The notes under the pieces were generated by a model, which was not told the DNA's origin, did not search any database, and saw only the letters and a list, made by a program, of their open reading frames with translations. DNA of 64,000 nt from the NCBI RefSeq assembly GCF_000192865.1, contig NC_015276.1, positions 1,054,001 to 1,118,000 of the forward strand, written 5' to 3'. How positions within the stretch are numbered: position 1 is the stretch's first letter; each line of letters begins with the position of its first letter. This DNA comes from Marinomonas mediterranea MMB-1. Its GTDB lineage: Bacteria; Pseudomonadota; Gammaproteobacteria; Pseudomonadales; Marinomonadaceae. Both the position numbers and the translations under genes were made by a program. Below, one piece after another: positions 10,801 through 20,900 of this stretch.

Positions 10801-11971
10801 ATTAGCAGACAAACAACAGTCGCTAGATGCAGGCGAGTTATTTGAGCTGCTGCGTCAGTCCACTGTATTTCAAGCGACTCCCGCCAGTTGGCAGATGCTC
10901 TTGACTCGTCAAGCAAGTGATTGGCCTTCCTTGAAAGGCGTTATCGGAGGAGAAGCGGTACCGACGCATGTCGCAAAACACTTGGTTGAGAATGGAGTGC
11001 AATTGCTCAATGCGTATGGCCCTACGGAAACGACTGTATGGTCAACGGCGCATATTCTGGACGAAAGTGAAGTCACTCTGGAAGGTGTTGCAGCAATTGG
11101 ATCGCCTATTTTAAACAATCGCTGTTACCTGTTGGATGAGCAATGGCAGCCTGTTCCACTGGGCGCAACGGGGGAGCTGTATATTGCTGGAGAAGGCGTG
11201 ACTCGTGGCTATCAAGATGCGCCGGATTTAACGGCCAGTGCGTTTATTCCAGATCCATTTCGTCAGGACGGGTCACGCTTATACAAAACGGGAGACCTTG
11301 CCCGACGTCGCTCTGATGGCGTGTTGGAATACATTGGCCGCAGCGATTTCCAAATTAAGATTCGTGGCTTCCGTATTGAACTGGGTGAAATTGAAACGGC
11401 GCTGCGTCGCCAAGAAGGCATCGTTGAAGTTGTGGTGGTCGCTGATGATAAACAGCGGCTTGTTGCCTTCGTTCAAGTTGACGCAAGTCGCGATCATGCT
11501 TCGCTAAATGCCAATTTACGTCGCTGTTTAGAGAACGAATTACCCGCTTATATGGTGCCTTACCAGTGCGTGATTCTCGACACCTTTGTTCTTAATAGTA
11601 ACGGGAAAATTGATCGAAAACGGTTGGCAGCGCACGCGTCAGAGATCGGATTAAATTCGAATCCATCACAAGACTCAGGTCGTGCACCAAGTGGTGATAT
11701 TGAAGTGCGTTTGGCCGAGATTTGGGAAGCCTTACTCGGGATGTCTCCTAGCGCTGAGCAGAGCTTCTTTGCACTGGGCGGACATTCTCTATTAGCGATG
11801 CAAATGATCAGCAAGGTCGAAGCTGAGTTTGGTTTGCGTCTCGCGCTGCAATCCTTATTTGAGCAACCCACTATCGAAGCGTTAGCGAGACAAATCGCTG
11901 AAAGCACTGACGATCAACAAGATGATGAGCTGGACTTTATGGATCAGTTACTAAGTGAATTTGAAGACTAG
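1808..11971 (+). CDS. NRPS, three modules (C-A-T)x3
   Basis: About 3,387 residues with order C(20-450)-A(500-1010)-T(1035-1110)-C(1140-1580)-A(1600-2150)-T(2170-2240)-C(2265-2710)-A(2740-3260)-T(3290-3360). The first C begins PLAPMQEGLLFH and has HHILMDAW, typical of DCL domains that accept a D-residue from an upstream E domain. The others carry HHIIADAW and HHLIADGW. Each A domain has TSGSTG near residues 676, 1799 and 2936; each T has GGHSLL. Pocket residues aligned by eye to GrsA give A1 D-I-W-E-L-T-A-D-D-K (basic residue, diaminobutyrate-like), A2 D-I-V-Q-I-G-G-V-Y-K (unassigned) and A3 D-M-L-Q-V-G-A-V-W-K (glycine-like, weak). Start: ATG 1808 has AAGAG seven bases upstream; a GTG at 1790 is in frame but has a poorer site. 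There is no TE or E domain, so the chain passes to the next protein. Confidence 0.93.
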   Translation: MTNLTTLSIDTSPTETPSMKAVSNNIESIYPLAPMQEGLLFHTLMNPQQGMYLLQYRHVMEMEALDTTAFQKAWNAVVDRHELLRTAFVWKQQRRPLQVVYKQVDLPVELLDWRTMDEETQKRELERMLAEERRQELAFNKAPIMRVRLIRLGEQRYQFVRSYHHILMDAWCFSLIMMDFLAFYRAFAKGESLELEKPRPYRDFIRWLRQQPADAHKGFWTERLAGFDTPTSLGIRQPNQFPDADPVVDVVSHLDKAETKKLQALAAHHKVTLNTLLQGAWSLLLSRYSGEQDVLFGVTVAGRPTHMAGMESIVGLFINTLPLRWRVNPTDSLGDWLRSLQRENLALREHETSSLADIQQWSDVEGQDLFQSLFVFENAPMDAGLSQENLEFIVQDATNRTHTNYPITVVIIPGESLHLQLTYQGHDFSHAAVRTMLTHFQTLLQSMAELDEALDKGQGVNTTLDRLSMLHPSESLQQKQWAQGPELALDENYLERFYTQVAAAPNKVVVNDGTNALTYKALDQRSSRLAHRLVQQGVTVDSIVALLDERSSDFLVMILAVLKSGAAYLPLDPSHPPLRLAQVLKQSQTRRVLVGEGFESLARDALEVLSDDVLSKGVLSKDALSKNRSLDIHDDCIPELEVVSSADAFFVNDIDVVEDRPPAVDVSGQNLGYVIFTSGSTGTPKGAMVTRDGMLNNMLGKFAPLQLSHQDVIAQTASQCFDISVWQFLIAPILGARVEILPDAISQDPAKLVEAVERREITVLEPVPALIQGMLAYRTSFTRLRWVLPTGEALPPVLAQQWSERYSTIPLMNAYGPAECSDDVAFYPILERLGDDVRHVPIGSATANNRLYLLSPELEPMPIGAIGEIYVAGTGVGRGYLNEPERTAGVFLPNPFSDSSINKGERLYRTGDLARYLPDGHLQYVGRVDYQVKVRGYRIELGEIESRLVQHTEIDEVVLLAVSDPQRGKVLVAYIAGERLSVETQGGLSSDNWGPLREFVAQGLPDYMVPNTFVAMPKLPRNNNGKVDRKQLPDVDFSQQQEANYIAPSTPIEHTLSEIWQALLGLERVGVQDNFFELGGHSLLATQMAGQLTRELQRDVPLRAIFECPTIALLSTWLADHEPQNTLPPIKPAEQIQVQANGDKRAPLSWSQQRMWFLQQLEPHSAAYNLPAAIRIRATGKEKGLDLEIAERALNMVVAKHDILRTHFVIEQGAPVQVVSPHCDLSIRTTRLTSVEQNASLEHEASPEQALSNALKADAMQPFALDSGPLLRVHLFECEGRDHEQVLTFNCHHIIADAWSLRLFVDEFCTAYERLCAAESVEPTDQVSESRLQYSDFAIWQQALMEEGHLDDQLAYWLGVLQPQGDDTQSHAELPVLELSSDYPRPEKPSGAGQRYVTSMSEVLAKKLVAFDRVAGRSHFASTMAAFQLLLGFYSDQQDILIGVPVANRHHADTQNLMGCFINTLVHRADLTPEQTVTDLINAVAKQATQAQANQDLPFDYLIDQLGVDRQMSYNPLFQSMFNYLSGKALDQMTLTGLTVEAIDNRPDTALCDFKLDVQADDGRFNLSFEYSAELFAADTVMRMAQDYEHLLNWMLDHPQAKLSDITLWQEKSTVERVPEARQVLSLFADRVAEQPSALAVQTNGVDVDLSANICLTYAQLNAQSDRLAGLLRHAGLKRGDRVALCIERTYSMPVCMLAVLKCGSAYVPIEPSWPDERKGYVLSHASPTVCLLHSHHQSEIEALQPDLVCVAVDLCSLEHSDVDVASDRQAYDQADNDQTDNEGLDGVHPDSLAYILYTSGSTGRPKGVEITHHNVAHLCRDLSARIPLTHKDQVLSLTTYCFDISVVELLYPLTQGASILVASSEQAKDPRRLDQLLDHPDNVKSVSLMQATPATWTMLLARSQRSLDGVTAIAGGEALSAELGRQILARGATLMNGYGPTEVTVYSTFHPVTERDCQPSQSANVAHSSAALPIGKAVMGLRAHVLDRAMRPVPQGVTGELYLSGDGVGLGYHRAPELTANAFITHKHLSLLDGQQVYERLYKTGDLVRRRTDGTLDYVGRNDFQVKLRGFRIELGEIEALLPQLEGVDNAAVLLQGQGDQARLVAYWSGELRDIERLRRHLASSLPEYMVPTFWQWVERFPQNANGKVDRKALQNMPLTELVSGLDSDKRTAPQSLWEKRIAAIWREVLPIEESVSIAREDNFFALGGHSLLAARIVATLAEEFEVDLPLRSVFEAPTVMALAGEVELHVQPPLVIPVQSAAEADNRLAPMHATQKRLWFLEKFSGASRAYQLTLSLRVNGQLDVQALRQALYALTLRQQSLRTVFVEQDGELLQRVLPDADITLERVPLMQHELDADLLAECHDASLIKTLRGLADQPFVPEQSAPWRVDLLSAKSATSVDLDLSELDRQQVEAQHLDAKQLNNQQILQLSMHHLIADGWSLRIFFDELQALYRTALSSDRSKLTASDFIASDLPYQFTDYARWWQSDDTRQTLEQQLSYWKTKLAGEPPLLDLPTELPRPKQLSNRGQRYRFQLPESVVAQLKNVSAERQMTAFVPLLSAWQLLLSRYSGQHDIHVGVPVANRHLAHSGKIIGYFASTQVIKAPLGLQACVADNWMLLQQTLTEAQQHQDLPFEQLVESLELPRDNGRAPLFQTLFNLIQLDANTQFGGLSIERINLDEGTTLSEIGMQIEQAEQAWFCVLEYSSELFVEDTVARYARHYVSLLKDMLQMPEKRLCQLDMLDATDYALDAAFNATEAELKAEYDLIHRFEQQVLQTPDAEAIRYLDQSLSYFSLNEEVNRLAHYLRQKGMTAEHKVAILLDRGPRMMIAHLAVLKAGAAYIPLDPAQPADRLNYICQHAQPQLLITESHVSERVTGLFECLLLDVLPSVICEQAKSSEQAELSEEAGLSLFNRIDNPQPIIHFAQLAYLIYTSGSTGKPKGVAVNRGNLANFLYAMDHKIAIDSTDRWLSVTTTSFDMSVLEIYLPLLHGATLILADKQQSLDAGELFELLRQSTVFQATPASWQMLLTRQASDWPSLKGVIGGEAVPTHVAKHLVENGVQLLNAYGPTETTVWSTAHILDESEVTLEGVAAIGSPILNNRCYLLDEQWQPVPLGATGELYIAGEGVTRGYQDAPDLTASAFIPDPFRQDGSRLYKTGDLARRRSDGVLEYIGRSDFQIKIRGFRIELGEIETALRRQEGIVEVVVVADDKQRLVAFVQVDASRDHASLNANLRRCLENELPAYMVPYQCVILDTFVLNSNGKIDRKRLAAHASEIGLNSNPSQDSGRAPSGDIEVRLAEIWEALLGMSPSAEQSFFALGGHSLLAMQMISKVEAEFGLRLALQSLFEQPTIEALARQIAESTDDQQDDELDFMDQLLSEFED
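3626..3685 (+). repeat. In-frame 15 bp tandem repeat, 4 units (A1 loop of second NRPS)
   Basis: Encodes EVLSD-DVLSK-GVLSK-DALSK. The last three units differ at only a few bases. Lies between the start of the A domain and its TSGSTG motif. Confidence 0.85.
5513..5566 (+). repeat. In-frame 18 bp degenerate tandem repeat, 3 units
   Basis: Encodes EQNASL-EHEASP-EQALSN in the second C domain of the second NRPS, before its HHIIADAW motif. Confidence 0.65.
7124..7153 (+). repeat. In-frame 15 bp tandem repeat, 2 units (A2 loop)
   Basis: GATCAGGCAGATAAT then GATCAGACAGATAAC, encoding DQADN-DQTDN; a poorer unit precedes. Just before the TSGSTG motif of A2 in the second NRPS. Confidence 0.8.
9038..9097 (+). 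repeat. In-frame 15 bp degenerate tandem repeat, 4 units
   Basis: Encodes DRQQV-EAQHL-DAKQL-NNQQI in the third C domain of the second NRPS, immediately before the strand leading to HHLIADGW. Confidence 0.7.
10493..10546 (+). repeat. In-frame 18 bp tandem repeat, 3 units (A3 loop)
   Basis: Encodes EQAKSS-EQAELS-EEAGLS upstream of the TSGSTG motif of A3 in the second NRPS. Confidence 0.8.
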
Positions 11972-11985
11972 GACTTTTTTGCGAT

Positions 11986-14900
11986 ATGAAACAAACACGA
12001 TACTTAGACATTGCGAAACGTTTGGCCAGTCTACCAAAAGACAAACAGCAGATATTTCGAGATAAATTGGAGCAGCAAGGTATTAACAGTTGGCAGTTAC
12101 CCATTGTGCCGATGTTAGCCGATACAGAAAAAACATCATCAGAGTCCGTTACAAAGGGGAGAGGCCTTTCACTTGCTCAGCAACGCTTTCTTGTGGCTGA
12201 GCAAATGTCGACACGTGCTTTATATAACTTGTGCTCCGTATTGTGCTTTGACGAGGGTTTGAACGTCAACGCGTTGGAGCAGGCCGTTGCAGCGTTGATT
12301 CAGCGTCATGAGGTGCTGCGCACGCGTTACCCGATGGACGAGAAAGGCCAATGGTTACCTGAGTTGATGCCATCTGCACTGATTTCAATCCGTACAGAAG
12401 CGAAAATACTGGCGAATAAAACGGAGCAGGAAGCATGGTATCAACGGGAATATGAACGCCAGCTAGCGGAACCTTTTGACCTCGAAGCTGGTTTGCCACT
12501 GCGTATTCAATGTTATCAGGCGACGCGACTTGATACCGAGCAGCGCCATTATTGGTTGTTTTTTACTATTCATCACGTTGCGTTTGATGCTTGGTCCTCT
12601 CAACAACTTAATCAAGAACTGACGTTGCTTTATAGCGCTGCCTGTCACAGTGAAGAAAAGGCTGTGTTGCCTGACTTGCCTATCCAATATTCGGATTACG
12701 CTCACTGGCAAACATTGTGGCGCGAGGGAAAGGATTTCCAACGTCAATGTGAGTATTGGAAACAGCAGTTATCCGGTATACCGAAGACGTTGGCCTTACC
12801 TTATGACCGAATGCGAAAACCGGACCATGAACGTAGTTATGAAGGCGCCGTACAGTGTTTGAATGTATCGGCTAACCTCACTGATCAGATACGTCAGGCG
12901 GTTAATCAGACCAACTCAACGCTTTATATCTACTTGCAGACGGCTTTTAGTTGGTTGCTGTCTCGGTACAGTCAGCAAACCGACTTTTGTTTTGGTAGCT
13001 CTATTGCTAACCGGAGTCGAGAAGAGCTTCGTCCCCTTGTTGGACCGCTTCTTAATACCTTGGTGTTGCGCCAAACATTAGACGGCAATCCAAGCTTTTT
13101 AGAGTCGTTGGCACGTACTCAGTCTGTTACCGCTGGCGCATTTGATCATCAAGATCTGCCTTTTGAGCAGGTGCAGGCATTGCATAAATCGGTGTCGGAG
13201 CAAGCGGATAATCAGTCTAGCGAAACCTCAGGCGCGTTGTTCCAAGTCATGTTTGTGCATGTGGCGTTACCAGAGAGCCAGCGGATTAGGTTGGCGGGCA
13301 CGCAAGTAGACATTATTGAGCCTAAACAAAGACATGCCCGTTTCGATCTCACATTACGAGTGGTTGAGCCGAATGAGGGAGGGATTCGTTTAGAGCTGGA
13401 ACACAGTCGTGAGTTGTTCGATACTGCCACCATTGATCGACTATTAACGCATTTAAAGGCTGTTTTGGAGCAAACGCTAGTTACGCCACAAATGCGTTTG
13501 TCCGAGGTGACATTTTCGTCAGGGTTAAGCGGTCAACAGGGCGCTCCACTAGTCAATACCGCTCAATTGATGAATGACAGAGTAGGGCATTGGTCGACGA
13601 TGTCTCGCATTGCTTTGGATACGGGCGAGCAGACAATCTCTTATTTTCAGTTGAATCGTGTCGTTGATCGATTGGCGAGTCAACTTATTGAGCAAGGAGT
13701 GGCAAAGGGAGAGCGTGTCGCCATTCTAATGCCACGTGAAGCCCGTCAAATTGCATGTTTACTGGCGTGTTGGCGTGTTGGTGCAGTGGCTTTGATGCTT
13801 GACCCGCGTCAGCCCGAACTGCGTTTACTCGCGCTGATGGAAGACGCTGAGGTCGCACTGCTTTGGCAAGATAAACAACGATTGTCTTTATCTGCGGCAG
13901 TTCCTTCAACGTGCTCCGTTGTGAATTTACCGCCTTGGGCTACGTTGTCGAATGAAGACGGTGAAGTGGAGAGTTTCGAAACGCAGCAGGGCGCTTATTC
14001 TGAACGTTATCGCTCGAAAGACAAGAGCGCTAATGACAAGAGCACAAACGAAGCTAGCGCTGAAGATACCGCGTACATTCTTTACACCTCGGGTTCCACA
14101 GGTAAACCGAAGGGCGTTATGGTGTCTCATGGCGCAGTAGCCCACTATGCAGCGGCTATTTCTCAGGCGGTGAATCAGTCTAGCGATGAAGCCAATGATA
14201 AAGATATCAATACAGCAAGCTGGCTAACGTTAGCGACGGTGTCTGCGGATCTTGGTCTTACCTCTGTATTAGCGGCGTTGTATCAAGGCCAGACCTTGCT
14301 TCTGCCCGATGCGGATCTTGCTTTTGATCCTCCTGCCTTAGCTGAATTTTTAGAGGCGCATCCAGCTGATTACCTGAAGATTGTGCCATCTCATTTACGT
14401 GGGCTATTAAGTGTCTCTTCTCCGTCGCGTCTTTTACCTAAGAAAGCCTTGATCAGCGGCGGTGAAGGTTTGGACGCCGCACTCTTTCGTCAGCTTCGTG
14501 AGCTATCACCTAGCATGGCGATTATTAATCACTATGGCCCTAGCGAAACCACTGTGGGTGTCAGTTACAGTGTTTTAAGTTCAGATGTGTTAGCGAGCGA
14601 GGCAAACTTTGCCGGACTGAGTAGTATCGCGCCTTTGGGACAGGCGTTGCCAGAATCAACATTGGATGTTCGCTCGGAAGATGGGCAGCGTTTACCTATG
14701 GGGGCCACTGGTGAGCTTTGGATCGCAGGGCCTCAACTTGCACAGGGGTATTATTCACGTCAATCCGAAACCGAACTCAACCGCGTCTTTGTCACAGGTC
14801 AAGACGGCGTCCGCTATTACCGAAGTGGTGACCGAGTGCGTTTGAATAATCAGGGTGTATATGAATACCTTGGGCGTTTAGATGATCAAATTAAACGTCG

Positions 14901-17900
14901 TGGTTATCGATTGTCATTAGGGGAAGTCAGTGGTTGGCTGCAAGCTCAAGACGATGTTCATAATGCGTATGCTTTGACGTGGCAGAGTGATCAACGTGCA
15001 TTGTTAATCGCTGTGTTTGAATCAAAAACGAACGTGGATGATGAGGCATTATTGACGCGCATGAGAGCAGGTGTGCCTGACTATATGGTGCCGGATCATT
15101 TAATTCGACTTGATTCAATTCCATTGAATGCCAATGGCAAAATAGATCGTAACGCGGTCGCAGCCGACGTCTCAGAATCGTTAGAGAAAAAGCGTTCTAA
15201 TGACACTGGCAACGCTCATTATGATAGTGCCGCGAACGCCACCGTTTCGGCGCAAGGATTAACGGCGAATGAGGCATTATTAGCACCGCTTTGGTGTTCG
15301 CTTTTAAACCTTGAATCCGTTGCGCCTGACGACGACTTTTATGCGTTGGGAGGCGATTCGATTCTGAGTTTGCAATTGATTGGGTTAGCGCGACAACAAG
15401 GGGCGGTACTGACACCGTTGGATGTGATGCGGCATCGAACCCTAAAAGCGATGGCGGCCTCTATACCCGATGCAAGCGAAAACAGCAGTGCACATGGTAA
15501 AGCCAACACTCATCAGCAAGCGGTTTGTGATGAAGCTGAATCGGATAAACTGGACCCCGTCGCTGAAGTGCTTAGGGACTTATATCGTGAGGTATTAGCG
15601 CGGCCTGAGTTAGACCATCATGCCGATTTCTATCGATGTGGCGGTGATTCCATCCTAAGTTTGCAATTGATTGCGCGAGCAAGAGCATTGAACGTGGCCT
15701 TGTCTCCCAAACTGCTTGCTGAACATAAAACGCCTCAAGCATTAGCTCAAGCATTGGCGCCAGATACGGTTAAGACAGATCATCACCCCCATACATTAGA
15801 TACGCCGTCTTCGTCATTGACGTGTGTTGATAGAGCACGCTCTCACCCGTTATCAGACGCGCAAAAACGCATCTGGTTTATGCAGCAAATTTCACCGAAA
15901 AGCAGCGCATGGAATGTCATGCAGCGCTTGGTCGTTAAGCCAAATTCAGATATCGCACGCTTGAACTTAGAGGCGTTGGAAGCGGCTTGCCACGCAATGC
16001 TGTGCCAACATGAGATGCTGCGTACCCAGTTTGTCAGCCAAGAGGGTCAGGTTCAGCAGAGGGTGATGACAATGGAGGAAGTGGGGGCATTGCCGTCTCC
16101 TATGACCGTTCATTCCACCCGCTACGAGGATTTAGAGGCATTGGTGCAAGATAAAGAGCGTCGTGTCTTTGATTTAGAGCGCGGTCAACTTTGGTCATTG
16201 GATGTTTTTTGCCTGACTGATGAACACGTCAATATAGAGCTAAATCGCACTTTAGAAACAAATAACAACTCTGAAAAGCGAGCCTTGGAATACCAGTTGT
16301 TGATTAACATTCATCATATCGCAACGGATGGTTGGTCTATGGGGTTACTGGTACAACGTTTCCTCGCTTTCTATAAACAGGCCGTAGCGGGAGAGGACGT
16401 GTCCATTTCTCAGATGACGCCTTCCTACATAGATTGGGCAGCGAAACAAGAGTCTTTAACCAAGTCCAAAACACTAGATCAAGTAGGCACTGAGCAATCA
16501 ATCACGGACCAAGCACTGAGTGAACAAGAAAAAGTTCAAGGTAACCGAGATGCTTATTGGCAGCAACGTCTTCAAGGAATGCCGCATACTCTGACGTTAC
16601 CGACGGACTATGCTTACCCTGATGTACAAACTGATCACGGTGCGCGTGTAGAGGTAACTTTACCCATTGAATCCGTTGCGCAACTTGAGCGTAAGGCACA
16701 GAGTCTGGAAGTTACGCCATTCCAAGTGTTGTTTGCAGCATGGAAATTACTCTTGTGGCGCTACAGTGGGCAAACCGATTTTGCTGTTGGGGTTCCCGTA
16801 TCGGGCCGTGATGATCCAGATTGCCAAAATATGGTCGGTGTTTTTATTAATACGCTTGTGTGCCGTAGCCAAATTGACGCGAGTCAAAGTGTCAATGAGT
16901 GGTTGTGTGCAACGGCGGCGGATACGCTGAAAGATCTGAGTGAGCCGATGCCACTTGAGCGCTTACTAGAGCAGATTCAACCTGAGCGTGATATGGCGCG
17001 CCCAGCGTTGTTCCAGACATTGTTTAATTATCAAGCGGATGTGAAAGGGCAGCGCTCGGTGACCTTGCCTGGGCTAAGCATCGAAGCGCTTCCGCAAAAG
17101 GACGTGAGCAGTAAAAGTGAGTTGAGTTTAAATGTTTTCCGTCAGCAAACGTTGTCGATTCAGCTGGAATACAATCGAGATTTGTTCGCTAGCACAACCG
17201 CCGATCAGATGTTGTGTGATTATCGCGCTATTGTGACGCAAATTCTGGAGACTGCGCAGACGTCTCGACCTTTAAGCAGTGTGTCCTTGCCGTCAATGCA
17301 ACAAGATCAAGCGCGTGGGCCGATATCCCTTATTCGGTCGGAAGATGACTTTATCCGTCGCTTTGAAACTCAAGTTGAAGACACGCCTAATGCGTGGGCG
17401 TTACATGCTATGGACGGCTCGTTAACGTATGGCGAATTAAACGCGCAAGCGAATCGTCTGGCTCATTGGCTGATTCATAGCGGTTTTGTAGATCAGCCTC
17501 TAGAAGGCTTGCCATTAGAAGAACAGGCTCAAAAAGAGCGCAACCGTGAAAAGATAGTCGCGTTTTGTTTGCCACGAGACAGCCGGTTGTTGATTGTTAT
17601 GTTAGCCATTCAAAAAGTCGGCGCGGCTTATGTTCCGCTTGATCCGACTCAGCCCAAGGCTCGATTAGAGTTGATTGCACAACGAGCGGGTGCGTCCTTG
17701 TGTTTATGTGATCGTTCGACCATCGATGCGTTAGATGAGTTGAAAGTGCCGGGCTTAGAAAGAGTGAACCTAGATGACCTTCGTGATGAACTCTCGAAGT
17801 TGCCATCACGCAATACTGAGATACGTGTCCCCGACGCGTCATTGGCTTATACCCTCTACACTTCCGGTTCAACGGGAGTACCAAAAGGCGTGCAGTTAGA

Positions 17901-20900
17901 ACGTCGTCAGTTCGCCAACTTCCTTCGAGCGATGGAGCGTATCTTACCGCCGTTTAATCATGTTTTAGCTTTAACCACCATCACATTTGATATCGCAGGA
18001 CTAGAGTTATGCCTACCCTTGGTAAAAGGGGCATCAGTGGTCTTAGCCAATGATGAAGCGCGTCGCGATGGAGAGCAACTTGGTGAGCTTATCACCCAAT
18101 TTGATGTTGATCTTGTCCAAGCTACACCGTCGGGATGGCGTTTATTAGAAGGCTTACCTGCTCATGCGTTGGCAAACGTAACCGCCTTGGCGGGTGGTGA
18201 AGCGCTGGACAGTGACTTAGCGAGAAAGCTTAAAGATCAGTGTCGTAGTCTCATTAACGTATACGGACCTACGGAAACAACAGTCTGGTCGTCGTCTTAC
18301 AATGTGCAGGAATCAAACTTGCCTTTGACGCCGATCGGTGAGCCTCTGCTTAATAATCACTGCTATGTGCTTGATGCACAATTGGACCCTGTACCGAGAG
18401 GCGTTGTCGGTGAGTTGTATATTGCGGGTGAAGGCGTGGCGCGCGGTTATCAAGGTCGCCCTGAATTAACCGCAGAACGTTTCTTACCCGATCCCTTTGG
18501 TCAAGGTGGGCGTTTATATCGTACCGGAGACCTCGTTAAACGTTTGTCTGACGGTGCAATGTACTTTATTGGTCGGGTGGATCAGCAAGTTAAATTACGA
18601 GGCTTTAGGATTGAGTTAGGTGAAATTGAAGCTGCGTTAGCCGTCAGCCCACTGGTTGCTCAAGCTGCGGTGACCATAGAACAAGAACGTTTGATTGCGT
18701 GGTGTGTGCAAGCATCACAGGTGGAAGACGCTGCTCAGTCTGACGTGTTTGAATCTCGCATCCATGATTTTCTGGCGTTGACACTGCCGGAATACATGTT
18801 GCCTCAAGGTTATGAGTGGTTGGATACGTTGCCCTTGAATGCAAGTGGCAAGGTTGACCGAAAGGCTCTCTCGGAACGACCACTGAGTGAAAGCATGGGC
18901 GTTGACGGAGATGCGATGGATAGCTCATCCAGATTAGACGTATTTTCTACCCATGAGCGCATTGTTTATACGATATGGCGCGCTCTGCTTAAGCGAGACT
19001 CCTTGCAAAAACACGATCACTTTTTCCATTTAGGGGGGCATTCCTTAATGGCCGCGCAGGTTCGGTCTCGACTCGGTGAACAGGGATTCGATGTACCGCT
19101 ACGTACTTTGTTTGAAAGGCCTGTATTGAGTGACCTTGCTTCTTATTTGTCAGAACATTCAGCGTCTTTAACGGATCAAAGTCATACTATTCCAGTGGTG
19201 GATCGACATAGAAACATGCCGCTTTCACCAGCGCAGCGCCGGATTTGGTTTATGCAGCAACTTAAGCCACATGATGTGAGCTTTAATATGAGTAGTGTGA
19301 TTCAACTGGAGCGCACTGTCACAGAAGGTAAGGCTGACAAAGCGTCAAATCGACTCGATATAGAAGCGTTAAAACAGGCGGTTTACGCCGTTGCCCAGCG
19401 ACATGAGACTCTGCGTGTGACTTATCATGCGGATGAGAATGGCGAAGGTTATCAAGGTGTAAATAACGATTTAATCCCCCTTATTCAGGTCGTGGAGCTT
19501 GATGGGGGGTCGCTGGCTAGTGCAGATGAGGTTCTGGAAGCTCGCTGGAGCGATGCCGCCAATACGCCGTTTGATTTAACCAAAGAAAGCCCGTTGCGTC
19601 TTACCTTGTATCGATTAAGCGAACAGCATTGGTACGTTCAGTTGGTGCTGCATCACATTGCGTCGGATGGTTGGTCGATGGCGATATTGGCAAATGATCT
19701 CATCGAGTCGTATCAGAACGCAGTTCAAGGCAAGAGTGCTTCGTTACCTGCATTGCCGATTCAGTATATAGATTACGCCGCTTGGCAGGAAACGCCAGAA
19801 ATGCAGATGCGACAGCAAGCTGGCTTGGAATATTGGCGTCGACACCTAGTTGGTATGCCTGATCAGTTGGCGTTGCCGATGGATCGGCCGCGAACGAAAG
19901 AGGCCGGAGATGCTGGTGGGGCGGTTGATATTCAGGTGTCAGAATCACTAGCCAATGCGCTTCATCAATTTTCGAATCAGCAAGGTTGTTCTTTGTTTAT
20001 GTTACTGATGGCGGCGTATACGTCTCAATTACACATAGAGACAGGGGCCCAAGACATTGTGATGGGGACGGATGTTGCGAATCGAAATCAGGCAGAGACA
20101 GAAGAGTTGGTCGGTTTTTTTGTTAATTTATTAGCACTAAGAATGAAGCCAAAAGCGACGGATACTTTCAGTGACTATTTGCAACAGGTTCGGCAGGTCT
20201 GTCTGGATGGGCTAGCTTATCAAGACACTCCGTTTGATCGCGTTGTAGAAACGGTTCAACCAGTTCGTGTGCAGGGTTCTCACCCATTAATTCAAGCCTT
20301 GCTGGTGATGCAAAATACGCCAAGTGCGCAACGTGATATCGACGGTCTTCGTGTTACGCCTCATATCAATGAACAACAACATTCAAAGTTTGATATGGCG
20401 TTGTTTGCTAGCGAAGACCTAGATGAGCAAGGTAAGACTCAGTTAGCGCTGCGTTGGGTGTATCGAACAGCATTATTCGAAAACTCAACGATTGAGCGTT
20501 TAGGTCGGGATTTACTGGCGTTGCTTGAGTGCATTGTTGAACAACCAAACATGCCTTTATTGTCCTTAAAACGACGCGTTAGCGAGCAGCGCAGTCAGCG
20601 CACTTCTATTAGTCACAACAATTCAATTGCCCAAGACAATTGTCAACCTAGTTCCACTATTTCGGCAGAGACTCATTCTACTATGGAAACGACACCGCCA
20701 ATTAAACGTAAGCTAAGCAAACTTAGCAAAATGAAGAAAACCAAATCCACTTCCGCTTCTAGCCCGGCACTGGTAGAGGCGCGACCACTGAATCCTGACA
20801 CCCCTTTTCCGCTTTTAGTTACCTGTAAAGAGCCCGGCTTAGATCCGAAAGCGTGGGCGGAAAAAAACCAAGCGCAAATCATGACTTGGGTAGAAAAGCA

